A stretch of 64,000 bases of DNA from Alphaproteobacteria bacterium. GTDB taxonomy: Bacteria; Myxococcota_A; UBA796; UBA2385. Below are positions 33,086 to 40,699 of the stretch, piece after piece (within the stretch, counting starts at the first letter, position 1; every line of letters starts with the position of its first letter). Location: assembly GCA_020632755.1 (NCBI GenBank), contig JACKEY010000013.1:112408-176407 (forward strand). Reading direction: 5' to 3'. The position numbers and the translations under genes are program-made. The notes beneath the pieces were generated by a model. That model was given only the letters and a program-made list of their open reading frames with translations. It did no database searches and had not been told where the DNA came from.

Positions 33086-34975
33086 TCAGCCGCCGAACAG
33101 GCCCTTGAACCAGCCCATGATCTTGCCGAACACGCCGGGCTCTTCCTGCTGGGGCTCTTCGGGCTTCTTGCGGGCCAGGGCGGCTTCGCGGGCCTTGGCC
33201 ATCTCGTCCTGGACCTCGGACGCCTTGGCGGCGTCGACGACGTCCTGGTCGCCTTCTTCGGCGCGTTCCTTGGCATCTGCCATCGCCTTGGCGGCTTCGA
33301 CCGGGTCGGCGACCGTGGTCGCTTCGTCGTCGGCAGCGCGCATCGAGTCGGCCAGGGACGACTTGGGCATGCCCAGGCTGGGCGCGGCCTTCGGCGCTTC
33401 CGGCGTCGGGGCCTCGGCTTGGGCTTCTGCTTCCGGCCCGCGGGCCTTCCTGCGCTTCTTCTTCTCGCCGTTCTTGCCGAGCTTGAGCGTGCTCTCGACC
33501 GTCTGGCCGGTGGCCTTGTCGCGGGCGGACAGGTTGAGGATGCCTTCGCTGTCGATGTGGAAGGTGACCTCGATCTGCACCTGGCCCTTGCTGGCCGGCC
33601 GGATGCCGCTGAACACGAAGGTGCCCAGCAGCTCGTTCTCGGCGACCTTGCGCGACTCGCCCTGGTAGATGCGCAGCATGATCGACCGCTGGTTGTCCTT
33701 GCTGGTCGTCAGGGTGCGGGTCTTGTAGTCGGGCAGCGGCTGGTTCTTCTGGAACAGCACGTGCATCGTGCCGTCGACCTTGTTGATGCCGATGGGCATC
33801 GGCAGGACGTCGAGCAGCGTGACGTCGTTGCCGGTCGTGCTGGCCAGACTGTGGGCCATGATGGCCGCGCCGATCGCGACGGCTTCGTCGGGGTGCACGC
33901 CCTTGCAGGGCGGCTTGCCGGTGAAGTCGGTGATGGCCGTCTGGACCATCGGCATGCGCGACTGGCCGCCGACCAGCAGCATCTCGTCGATCTCGCTGGC
34001 GTTGGTGCCGGCTTCCTTGAAGATGCGGCGGCAGGTGTCGACGGTGCGCTCGACCAGGTCGCCGGTCAGCTCTTCGAGCTTCTCGCGCTTGACCTCCATG
34101 TCCACATCGAGGGGCCCTGCTTCGCCCTTGGCGATGTAGGGGATGTGGATGCGGGTCACGGTCTTGCTGGACAGCTCGATCTTGGCGGACTCGGCGGCGT
34201 CGCGGATGCGCTGGATGGCGACGCGGTCCCAGGCCAGGTCGATGTCGTGTTCGTCGTGGAAGCTCTCGAGCACGTACTGCATCAGCCGGTCGTCGAAGTC
34301 CACGCCGCCGAGGAAGGTGTCGCCGCCGGTGGCGATGACCTCGAAGATGCGGTCCTTGATGTCGATGACGGAGATGTCGAAGGTGCCGCCGCCCAGGTCG
34401 TAGACCGCGATGCGCTGCGACAGGTTCTTGCCCAGGCCGTAGGCAAGGGCCGCTGCGGTGGGCTCGTTGAGGATGCGCAGGACCTTGAGGCCGGCCAGCT
34501 TGCCCGCGTTGCGGACGGCCTGGCGCTGACGGTCGTTGAAGTAGGCCGGGACGGTGATGACGCCCTGGTCGACGTCGCCGCCCAGTGCGTCTTCGGCCAC
34601 TTCCTTGATCCGGCGCAGGATGGCGGCGCTGATCTGCTCGAGGGTGAAGACCTGGTCCTTGACCTTGATCAGGACCTCGCTGTTCTCCCCTTCGAGCATC
34701 TCGTAGGTGAAGATCTGCCGGACCTTGTCGATGGTCTTGCTGTGGAAGTTCCGCCCGATCAGGCGCTTGGCAGCCATGACCGTGTTCGACGGGTTCAGCT
34801 GCGCCTGGCGCTTGGCTTCGTGGCCGACGAGGCGGTTGCCCTTCTCGTCGATCGCGAAGACCGAGGGGATCGTCGTGCTACCGCCGCGCTGGGTGATCAC
34901 TCGGGGCCGCGCACCGTCCATGACGGCTGCGCAGCTGTTCGTGGTTCCCAGGTCGATTCCGATCGCTTTTCCCAT
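33086..34975 (-). CDS. dnaK: Hsp70 family chaperone with atypical C-terminus
   Basis: 629 aa. The nucleotide-binding domain is complete (GIDLGTTNSCA, VPAYFNDRQRQAV, NEPTAAALAYG, YDLGGGTFDISV, LVGGQSRMP), and a substrate-binding beta domain follows (about 385-500). The helical lid is not recognisable. Instead come a basic patch (GEKKKRRKARGP near 505), an Ala/Pro/Glu-rich linker, a charged helix (about 555-605) and a hydrophobic/basic terminal helix (FGKIMGWFKGLF). Such tails can bind membranes. Preceded by its own promoter and joined to trmJ. The standard dnaK is the gene at 43940-45889; this copy is a specialised paralogue whose clients are unknown. Confidence 0.93.
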   Translation of the reverse strand: MGKAIGIDLGTTNSCAAVMDGARPRVITQRGGSTTIPSVFAIDEKGNRLVGHEAKRQAQLNPSNTVMAAKRLIGRNFHSKTIDKVRQIFTYEMLEGENSEVLIKVKDQVFTLEQISAAILRRIKEVAEDALGGDVDQGVITVPAYFNDRQRQAVRNAGKLAGLKVLRILNEPTAAALAYGLGKNLSQRIAVYDLGGGTFDISVIDIKDRIFEVIATGGDTFLGGVDFDDRLMQYVLESFHDEHDIDLAWDRVAIQRIRDAAESAKIELSSKTVTRIHIPYIAKGEAGPLDVDMEVKREKLEELTGDLVERTVDTCRRIFKEAGTNASEIDEMLLVGGQSRMPMVQTAITDFTGKPPCKGVHPDEAVAIGAAIMAHSLASTTGNDVTLLDVLPMPIGINKVDGTMHVLFQKNQPLPDYKTRTLTTSKDNQRSIMLRIYQGESRKVAENELLGTFVFSGIRPASKGQVQIEVTFHIDSEGILNLSARDKATGQTVESTLKLGKNGEKKKRRKARGPEAEAQAEAPTPEAPKAAPSLGMPKSSLADSMRAADDEATTVADPVEAAKAMADAKERAEEGDQDVVDAAKASEVQDEMAKAREAALARKKPEEPQQEEPGVFGKIMGWFKGLFGG

Positions 34976-35009
34976 GCAGCCGGGTCCTTCCGAGTCGTAG
35001 GGCGACGAG

Positions 35010-35039
35010 TTCGTACCACGCGCCGGAAGGGTCGGTCAA
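35010..35039 (-). promoter_or_regulatory. Promoter upstream of the atypical Hsp70 gene
   Basis: On the minus strand TTGACC (35034-35039), an 18-base spacer and TACGAA (35010-35015). The leader is about 30 bases long, and GGAAGGA precedes the ATG at 34975. Flanking inverted 7-mers CCTTCCG/CGGAAGG bracket the -10 region. No heat-shock (sigma-32) consensus is seen. Confidence 0.5.
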
Positions 35040-35116
35040 ACCGCAGCCCGAGGGGTTACGCCGCAGGCACCCGGGCGGCCGTGTCGGGCCGCGTCTTTCC
35101 CCGTCGAGGAGCCTGC

Positions 35117-35626
35117 ATGAGCGAGCGGGATCGAGGCCGCGGACTGTCCCTGGCGGCGCGGCTGCGGGCGAGCCTGGACAGCCGCGAGGCGGCCGATCGC
35201 CGGGCCCGCGAAGAAGAGGCGCGACGCCGGGAAGCGGCGAAGCGCCAGCGTGTCGAGCTGCTGCGGGACCTCGAGGCCTTCGGCCACGCGCTGGGGCACG
35301 CCGACGTCACCGCCACCGGGCAGCTGGTGGCGATCCGGCTGGGGGATCGGGTCCTGCGCTTCGAGATCGATGGCGACGGCGGGGACGTCCGGGTGACCGG
35401 CGACGGGCTGTCGCCGGGGTGGGTCCTGCGGCGCAACGACGAGCTGGAGCGCTGGGGCCTGCACCCGCCCCACGGGGCGGCGCGGCTGTTGTTCGACGCC
35501 GGCCTGGAGGAGCTCGTCGGCCGGGCCTTCGCCCTGCGGGCCCCGGATCCCGACCCGTCTCCGGTCGAGGAACGTGACGACCTGTCACGGGATGGGACGG
35601 CGGGCCCCCGGAAGCGCAGCCTGTAG
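35117..35626 (+). CDS. Small coiled-coil protein, unknown function
   Basis: 169 aa from ATG 35117, with GAGGAG about 5 bases upstream. The N-terminal 55 residues are a highly charged helix (REAADRRAREEEARRREAAK), likely coiled coil. The remainder is a small alpha/beta domain with strands TGQLVAIRLGDRVLRFEID and DVRVTGDGL. No signal peptide or known motif. Divergent from the atypical Hsp70 gene with about 141 bases between the starts; followed by a palindrome before the convergent dehydrogenase. Confidence 0.75.
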   Translation: MSERDRGRGLSLAARLRASLDSREAADRRAREEEARRREAAKRQRVELLRDLEAFGHALGHADVTATGQLVAIRLGDRVLRFEIDGDGGDVRVTGDGLSPGWVLRRNDELERWGLHPPHGAARLLFDAGLEELVGRAFALRAPDPDPSPVEERDDLSRDGTAGPRKRSL

Positions 35627-35635
35627 GGCGCGGCG

Positions 35636-35651
35636 CGCCCCGATCGGGGCG
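35636..35651. terminator. Palindromic stem-loop between convergent genes
   Basis: Perfect CGCCCC-GATC-GGGGCG palindrome 10 bases past the stop at 35626 and 23 bases from the convergent stop at 35674. Symmetric, so it could serve both directions. No T-tract on either side. Confidence 0.45.
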
Positions 35652-35673
35652 GCCCCCGTGTCCCGGGCTTCGC

Positions 35674-36846
35674 TCAGTCGCCGACCAGCATGATCTTGGC
35701 GTCTTCGCGGGTCCGGCTGCGCTCGACGGCCTCGGCCGCCTGCGACAGCGGCATGTGGTGGCTGATCATGCCGGCCACGTCGAGCACCCCGTGCTCGAGC
35801 ATGCGGATGATCTGCGGGTAGACGCCGCCGCCGGCGTGGCCGCGCGCGCCGACGATCCGGCTGGCCCCGCTGACCAGCACGTCGAGCATCACGGGGGCAC
35901 GCTCGCCGGTGCGGCCCAGGTAGACGACCTTGCCGGCCGGCGCGAGCGCGGCTTCGATGTCGGGCATCGTCTGCACGGCGGCGCCGGCGGCTTCGATCAC
36001 CATGTCGCTGCCCCAGCCCCGGCTGATGCGGCGCATCACGTCGGCCGGGCGCTCGCCCCGGGCGGCCAGCGCGCGAGGGTCCCAGGCTTCGTCGGCGCCC
36101 ATGTCCCTCGCGGACTGCAGCCGGGCCGGCGACAGGTCGAAGCCGACGATGGTGGCCGCGCCGGTGGCCCGTGCGAGCGCGATGGCGCCGAGCCCGATGG
36201 GTCCGCAGCCGAAGACGGCGACGTGGCTGCCGGGCGTCATCCCGCCCGCCGCGACGAACATGCCGTTGTAGGAGCAGCCGACGGGCTCGACCAGCGCGCC
36301 CTGTTCGCAGGCGGCCTGGGCGCTCCCCAGCCGCTCGGCCAGGCCGTTGAGCGACCAGCAGTGCTTCTCGTGGACCTTGACGTAGCGGGCATAGGCGCCC
36401 GGGCTGGAGAAGCCGACCATGTCGAGCCGCACGCACTGGTTGAACCAGCCCTTGCGGCAGGCCTCGCAGACGCCGCAGTACAGCATGCCCTCGGCCGTGA
36501 CCAGGTCCCCGATCACCAGGTTGCGCACGTCCTTTCCGACGGCGACCACCTCGCCGGCGTATTCGTGGCCCAGGATGCAGGGGAAGCTCGCCGGGCCCGA
36601 GAAGATCATGTACCCGTCGGCGTCGGTCTCGATGCTGTGGGTGTCGCTGCCGCAGACGCCGCAGCCCTTGACCTGGACGACCACTTCACCGTGGGCGGGC
36701 GCCGGGTCGGGCTCCTCCACCCGCTCCAGCCGGGGGTGGCGGAACACGTGGCAGGCCATGCCGGCCTTTCCGGTGCGCTCCTCGTCGACGGTGACGGCGT
36801 AGCCGGGCCGGGGGTCCCAGTCGGCGACGAGCTTGGTGGCGTCCAT
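35674..36846 (-). CDS. Zinc-dependent medium-chain dehydrogenase (polyol/threonine dehydrogenase type)
   Basis: 390 aa. GroES-like catalytic domain with GCGVCGSDTHS (about 61-71), GHEYAGEVVAVG (about 94-105) and the four-cysteine structural zinc loop CGVCEACRKGWFNQC (about 124-138). The Rossmann NAD-binding domain has GCGPIGLGAIALA and an acidic residue after beta-2 (FDLSPARL) that favours NAD over NADP. Members oxidise polyols such as scyllo-inosose relatives, sorbitol or threonine. An N-terminal extension of about 28 residues precedes the catalytic fold. No sugar or inositol genes are adjacent, so the substrate is open. Confidence 0.9.
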   Translation of the reverse strand: MDATKLVADWDPRPGYAVTVDEERTGKAGMACHVFRHPRLERVEEPDPAPAHGEVVVQVKGCGVCGSDTHSIETDADGYMIFSGPASFPCILGHEYAGEVVAVGKDVRNLVIGDLVTAEGMLYCGVCEACRKGWFNQCVRLDMVGFSSPGAYARYVKVHEKHCWSLNGLAERLGSAQAACEQGALVEPVGCSYNGMFVAAGGMTPGSHVAVFGCGPIGLGAIALARATGAATIVGFDLSPARLQSARDMGADEAWDPRALAARGERPADVMRRISRGWGSDMVIEAAGAAVQTMPDIEAALAPAGKVVYLGRTGERAPVMLDVLVSGASRIVGARGHAGGGVYPQIIRMLEHGVLDVAGMISHHMPLSQAAEAVERSRTREDAKIMLVGD

Positions 36847-36923
36847 GGGGGCTCCCTGTGGGGCGGAGGCGCGGCGGGGAGGAGACTGTAGCCGCGGGGC
36901 CTCGGCCCGTCAGTCGCTGCGGC

Positions 36924-38162
36924 TCAGCGTCGCTTGCGCAGGGTCAGCTCGACCACGGCCCGCTCGTTGGCCTTGCTCACCGTGATGGTGAAGTCGTCGA
37001 CGTTGACGAATTCGCCGGGGCGCGGCACCCGGCCCAGGGCGCCCAGGACGTAGCCGGCCAGGGTCTCGAAGTCGCCGTCGGGCAGCATCAGGCCGCAGGT
37101 GGCCTCGAGGTGCTCGCGCTCGGCCCGGCCGCTGGCCAGCCACTCGCGCTCGCCAGTGCGGCGGACCAGGTCCCGGGACCGGTCGCTCTCGTCCTCGATC
37201 TCGCCGACGATCTCCTCGAGCAGGTCCTCGATGGTGATGATGCCGACGGCGCCGCCGTACTCGTCGACCGCGACGGCCATGTGGGCGCGCTGGCGCCGCA
37301 TCTCGACCAGCAGCTCGTCGACGCCCTTGGACTCGGGCACGAACAGCACCGGCCGGGCGACCGACTGCACCGGCGCATCCCAGTCCTCGGCCGCCAGCAC
37401 GTCCTGGTGGATCACGAGCCCCGTGATCTGGTCGATGCGGTCGCGGTAGACCGGCAGCCGGCTGTGACCGGAGATCGCCATGCGGCGCGCGGCCTGCGCC
37501 ACCGTGGTGGTCGCGGGCACCGCCACCACCTCGATGAGCGGCACCATCGCGTCTTCGACCTTGCTCTCGGTGAACTGGAAGACGCGGCGGATCAGCTGGT
37601 GGTCGACCGGGCGGATGGCCGCCGGCTCGAGCAGGCCGTCGACGGGCGCATCGGCCAGCAGCAGGCGGATCTCTTCGCGGGTCACCGCAGGCTCGCTGTC
37701 GTCGGCGCCCGCGCCGAGCAGCCGGGTCACGCCCTCGAACAGCAGCAGGGCCGGGGTGAACAGCACGGACAGGGCCCGCAGCGGGAACACCACGACCGGC
37801 GCGATGCGGTCGGCGTGGTGCTGGTACACCGCCTTGGGCACCAGCTCGCCGAAGGTCAGGGTGAGCGGCCAGAAGAAGAAGACCGCGGCGGCTTCCGGCA
37901 GGGCGAGGTGGCGCGCGACCAGCACCGCCGCGACGGTGGCGCCGGTGATGGTGCAGACGTTCGTGCCGATCAGGCAGGTGCCGAGCAGCCAGGTCGGCCG
38001 CTCCAGCAGGCGCAGGGCCAGCGCGGCGCCCCGCCCGCCCGCCTCGGCGTCGGTGCGCAGCCGCAGCCGATCCGCGGACACGACGGCGATCTCGGAGCCC
38101 GAGAAGAAGCCCTCGGCCACCAGGCACAGCAGCAGGATCGACCCCAAGAGCGCACTGCTCAT
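36924..38162 (-). CDS. CorC/HlyC (CNNM) family protein, second copy
   Basis: 412 aa. DUF21/CNNM transmembrane domain (about 1-140; SGSEIAVVSADRLRL, FGELVPKAVYQ), a pair of CBS domains (about 190-315; VDEYGGAVGIITIEDLLEEIVGEI) and a C-terminal CorC/HlyC domain. Relatives take part in magnesium and cobalt efflux or envelope ion balance. The ATG overlaps the upstream stop (ATGA), so it is translated together with the paralogue at 38159-39589. It is the last gene of the long minus-strand run. Confidence 0.92.
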   Translation of the reverse strand: MSSALLGSILLLCLVAEGFFSGSEIAVVSADRLRLRTDAEAGGRGAALALRLLERPTWLLGTCLIGTNVCTITGATVAAVLVARHLALPEAAAVFFFWPLTLTFGELVPKAVYQHHADRIAPVVVFPLRALSVLFTPALLLFEGVTRLLGAGADDSEPAVTREEIRLLLADAPVDGLLEPAAIRPVDHQLIRRVFQFTESKVEDAMVPLIEVVAVPATTTVAQAARRMAISGHSRLPVYRDRIDQITGLVIHQDVLAAEDWDAPVQSVARPVLFVPESKGVDELLVEMRRQRAHMAVAVDEYGGAVGIITIEDLLEEIVGEIEDESDRSRDLVRRTGEREWLASGRAEREHLEATCGLMLPDGDFETLAGYVLGALGRVPRPGEFVNVDDFTITVSKANERAVVELTLRKRR

Positions 38163-39589
38163 CGGGCTTCTCCGCCGCCGCGCACCGGCCCGGCGCCGTT
38201 CTCGAACTGCACGTTGACCTCGGTGATCCGCCGGCCCTCCAGGCTGCGGACCGTGAACAGCAGGCCGTTCCAGTGGAACTCGGCGCCCTTGGCGGGCACG
38301 GTGCCGGCCTGGTCGAGCAGGAAGCCGGCCACCGTGTCGTACTCGCCGGCTGGGAGCGCGATGCCGAACCGTTCCTCGAAGTCGTCGATGTCCATCTGGC
38401 CGCGCAGGGTGTAGACGCCCTCGACGACCTCGGTCACCTCGGGGGACAGCTCGTCGCCCTCGTCGAGCAGCTCGCCGACCAGCTCGGCCAGCAGGTCGTC
38501 CATGGTCACGAGCCCCGCGACGTTGCCGTGTTCGTCGACGACGATGGACATGTGGAACTTCTGCTCGCGGAACTCGGCGAGCATGTCCTCGGCCCGCTTG
38601 CTGGTCGGCACGAAGTGCGCCGGATGCAGGATCTTCTGCAGCTGCCTCGGGGACAGGCCGAGCTGCCGCGGGTCGCGGGCGTCGGTGTCGCTCTCGCGCA
38701 GCTGGCTGGCCAGGTGGGGCAGCAGGTCCTTGACCACCAGCACGCCGATGATGTTGTCGGACTTGCCCTGGTAGATGGGCACGCGGCTGTGCGCGCCCTC
38801 GCGGATCGCGGCCAGCAGCTCGTCCCAGGGCATGGTCAGCCCGACCGTGAACATGTCGGGCCGCGGCGTCATCAGCCGGCTGACCGTCAGGTCGCCGAAC
38901 TCGAAGACCTTCTGGATCATCTCCTCTTCCATGGCCGCGACGGCCCCGCTGCGGCGGCCCTGCTCGATGAGCTGGAGCAGCTGGGCCTCGCGCAGGGCGG
39001 CGCTGGTGCTCGCGCCGCTGCCGCCGGTCAGGCGCAGGAACACGTCGGCGATGCCGGTCAGCACGACGCGCAGCGGCGTCACCAGGCGGGAGAAGAGCAG
39101 CAGCGGCCGGGCCACGATGCCGGCCACGCGGCGGTTGAACCGCAGCGCCAGGGTCTTGGGCAGCACCTCGCCGAACAGCAGCAGCAGCGGCGTCACGATG
39201 ACGACGTTGAGCCAGGGCTTGTCGGGGGCGAGGGTGAGGACGAGGCCCGCGGTCACCGTCGACAGCAGGACGTTGATGAACTCGTTGCCGATGAGGAGCG
39301 AGGCGAGGGTGCGGCGCGGGCGCGTGAGCAGGGTCTCGACCGCGGTCGGCGGAGCGCCCTCGACCTGTTCGCCGACCATCGCCTTGCGGTCCAGCGGCTG
39401 CAGGCTGAACAGGGCGGTCTCGGAGCCCGAGAAGAAGGAGCTGCACAGCAGCAGCGCCGCCGCCGCCATGGCGGTGCCCGGGATGTCGGCGTCGGCGGGG
39501 GGGGCGGCGACGGTGGCGGCGGTGATCGCGTCGACCGTGGCCCACGCGGCGGCGCCCAAGGCGCCCAGCAGCAGGAGGGTCCGGCTCAC
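38159..39589 (-). CDS. CorC/HlyC (CNNM) family protein, first copy
   Basis: 476 aa from GTG 39589, which overlaps the thiL stop (GTGA); the much longer open frame upstream lies inside thiL and is a shadow. N-terminal hydrophobic segments and DUF21 domain (SGSETALFSLQPLDRK; FGEVLPKTLALRFN), CBS pair with SRLMTPRPDMFTV and VDEHGNVAGLVTMDDLLAELVG, and a C-terminal CorC/HlyC domain. Divergent paralogue of the next gene, sharing order and motifs but differing widely in sequence. The two could form a hetero-oligomer, as the coupled translation suggests. Metal specificity unknown. Confidence 0.92.
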   Translation of the reverse strand: MSRTLLLLGALGAAAWATVDAITAATVAAPPADADIPGTAMAAAALLLCSSFFSGSETALFSLQPLDRKAMVGEQVEGAPPTAVETLLTRPRRTLASLLIGNEFINVLLSTVTAGLVLTLAPDKPWLNVVIVTPLLLLFGEVLPKTLALRFNRRVAGIVARPLLLFSRLVTPLRVVLTGIADVFLRLTGGSGASTSAALREAQLLQLIEQGRRSGAVAAMEEEMIQKVFEFGDLTVSRLMTPRPDMFTVGLTMPWDELLAAIREGAHSRVPIYQGKSDNIIGVLVVKDLLPHLASQLRESDTDARDPRQLGLSPRQLQKILHPAHFVPTSKRAEDMLAEFREQKFHMSIVVDEHGNVAGLVTMDDLLAELVGELLDEGDELSPEVTEVVEGVYTLRGQMDIDDFEERFGIALPAGEYDTVAGFLLDQAGTVPAKGAEFHWNGLLFTVRSLEGRRITEVNVQFENGAGPVRGGGEAR

Positions 39590-40659
39590 GCGGCGGTCCC
39601 TCCCCGGGGCGTGGACCCCGGCGCCGATGGCGGAGGCTCGTCCCGCCGCGGGAAGTGCTGCCAGCTGGGCCGAGGCCACGCGCCCGTGCTCAGGCGCACG
39701 CCGGTCTGCGCGACCAGCCGCCCGATCGCCCGCACGGCCACGCCCTGGTCGGCGGCGACGCGCTCGATCTCGCCGGTGTCGGCCGAGGCCGCGGCGAACA
39801 GCAGCTGGTAGTCGTCGCCGAAGGACACCTGCAGCCGGAGCCGCTCGTCGGCGGGGCGGCGGGCCACGGCGGGACCCACGGGCAGGGCCGCGGCGTCGAC
39901 CTCGGCGCCGACGCCGCTCTGTGCCGCCAGCCGGTGCAGATCGGTGGTCAGCCCGTCGGACAGGTCCAGCATCGCGCGCACCAGCCCGCGCTCGGCCAGC
40001 ACGGCGCCCAGCTCGACCGGAGGCTCCGGGCGGCGCAGCCATGAGAGCCCGTCGGGGTCGTCGTGCAGGAAGCCGGCCGCAGCTTCGCCGAGCGTCCCGG
40101 TGACCCACAGCACGTCCCCGGGGCGCGCGCCGGAGCGGGGCACGGGCGCGGCGCCGGCGCCGGCCATGGTCAGGGTCAGGCAGCGCCGGTCCGGGCCGCG
40201 GGTGGTGTCGCCCCCGACCAGCTGGCCGCCGAACCGGGCCAGGGCGGCGCCCAGGCCTTCGGCGAAGGCGTCGACCCAGGCGGCGTCGACCGGCTGCGGC
40301 AGCGCCATGGTCAGCACCGCCCAGGTGGGCCGACAGCCCATGGCGCCGACGTCGCTGGCGTTGACGGCGCCGAGCTTCCAGCCGACATCGCCGGCGGTGC
40401 TGCGGTGGTCCCAGTGCACCCCTTCGACCATCGCATCGGCCGTGACGACCACGCCGTCCGCGACCACCGCTGCGTCGTCACCCGGCTGGGCGGACGGGTG
40501 CCGTGGCGGCCGATGGCGGCTCGCATCGGGACGGTGGGAGAGGACCGTCGAGATGAGACTCTGTTCGTCGGGTTCCAGTGGTCGTCTGGGGCTGTGGGAG
40601 GCGAGCGTCGCCGAACCGCGGGACGAGCGAGCGTAGCACGGCCCGCGCGGGCCGGACAC
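39586..40659 (-). CDS. thiL: Thiamine-monophosphate kinase
   Basis: 357 aa from GTG 40659. Phosphorylates thiamine monophosphate to the diphosphate cofactor using ATP. Motifs: PGDDAAVVADGVVVTADAM, NASDVGAMGCRP, LVGGDTTRGP, LDLSDGLTTDL and FGDDYQLLF. The N-terminus is uncertain. From GTG 40659 to the conserved start there are 30 residues of odd composition, and a TGn-TACGCT element at 40630-40635 (minus strand) would place transcription inside them. If that is used, only CTG 40578 (LEPDEQSLIS) remains as an in-frame start. The 3' end overlaps the CNNM gene by 4 bases. Confidence 0.9.
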   Translation of the reverse strand: MSGPRGPCYARSSRGSATLASHSPRRPLEPDEQSLISTVLSHRPDASRHRPPRHPSAQPGDDAAVVADGVVVTADAMVEGVHWDHRSTAGDVGWKLGAVNASDVGAMGCRPTWAVLTMALPQPVDAAWVDAFAEGLGAALARFGGQLVGGDTTRGPDRRCLTLTMAGAGAAPVPRSGARPGDVLWVTGTLGEAAAGFLHDDPDGLSWLRRPEPPVELGAVLAERGLVRAMLDLSDGLTTDLHRLAAQSGVGAEVDAAALPVGPAVARRPADERLRLQVSFGDDYQLLFAAASADTGEIERVAADQGVAVRAIGRLVAQTGVRLSTGAWPRPSWQHFPRRDEPPPSAPGSTPRGGTAA

Positions 40660-40699
40660 GACCGCGATGCCGTGCCCGTGGGCGCCCGGGGCGAGCGGC

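Noticed and set aside
32378..35116. The first 913 codons of a long plus-strand frame ending at 35626
   Set aside because: Antisense to trmJ and the atypical Hsp70. Only the last 169 codons, from ATG 35117 with its own ribosome site, look real.
35674..36846. Assigning the dehydrogenase to inositol catabolism
   Set aside because: Motifs fit several polyol and threonine dehydrogenases, and no inositol genes are adjacent.
36910..40108. Longer or alternative minus-strand frames over the CNNM genes
   Set aside because: They extend into thiL or read the CNNM genes out of frame; the true starts are set by the ATGA and GTGA overlaps.
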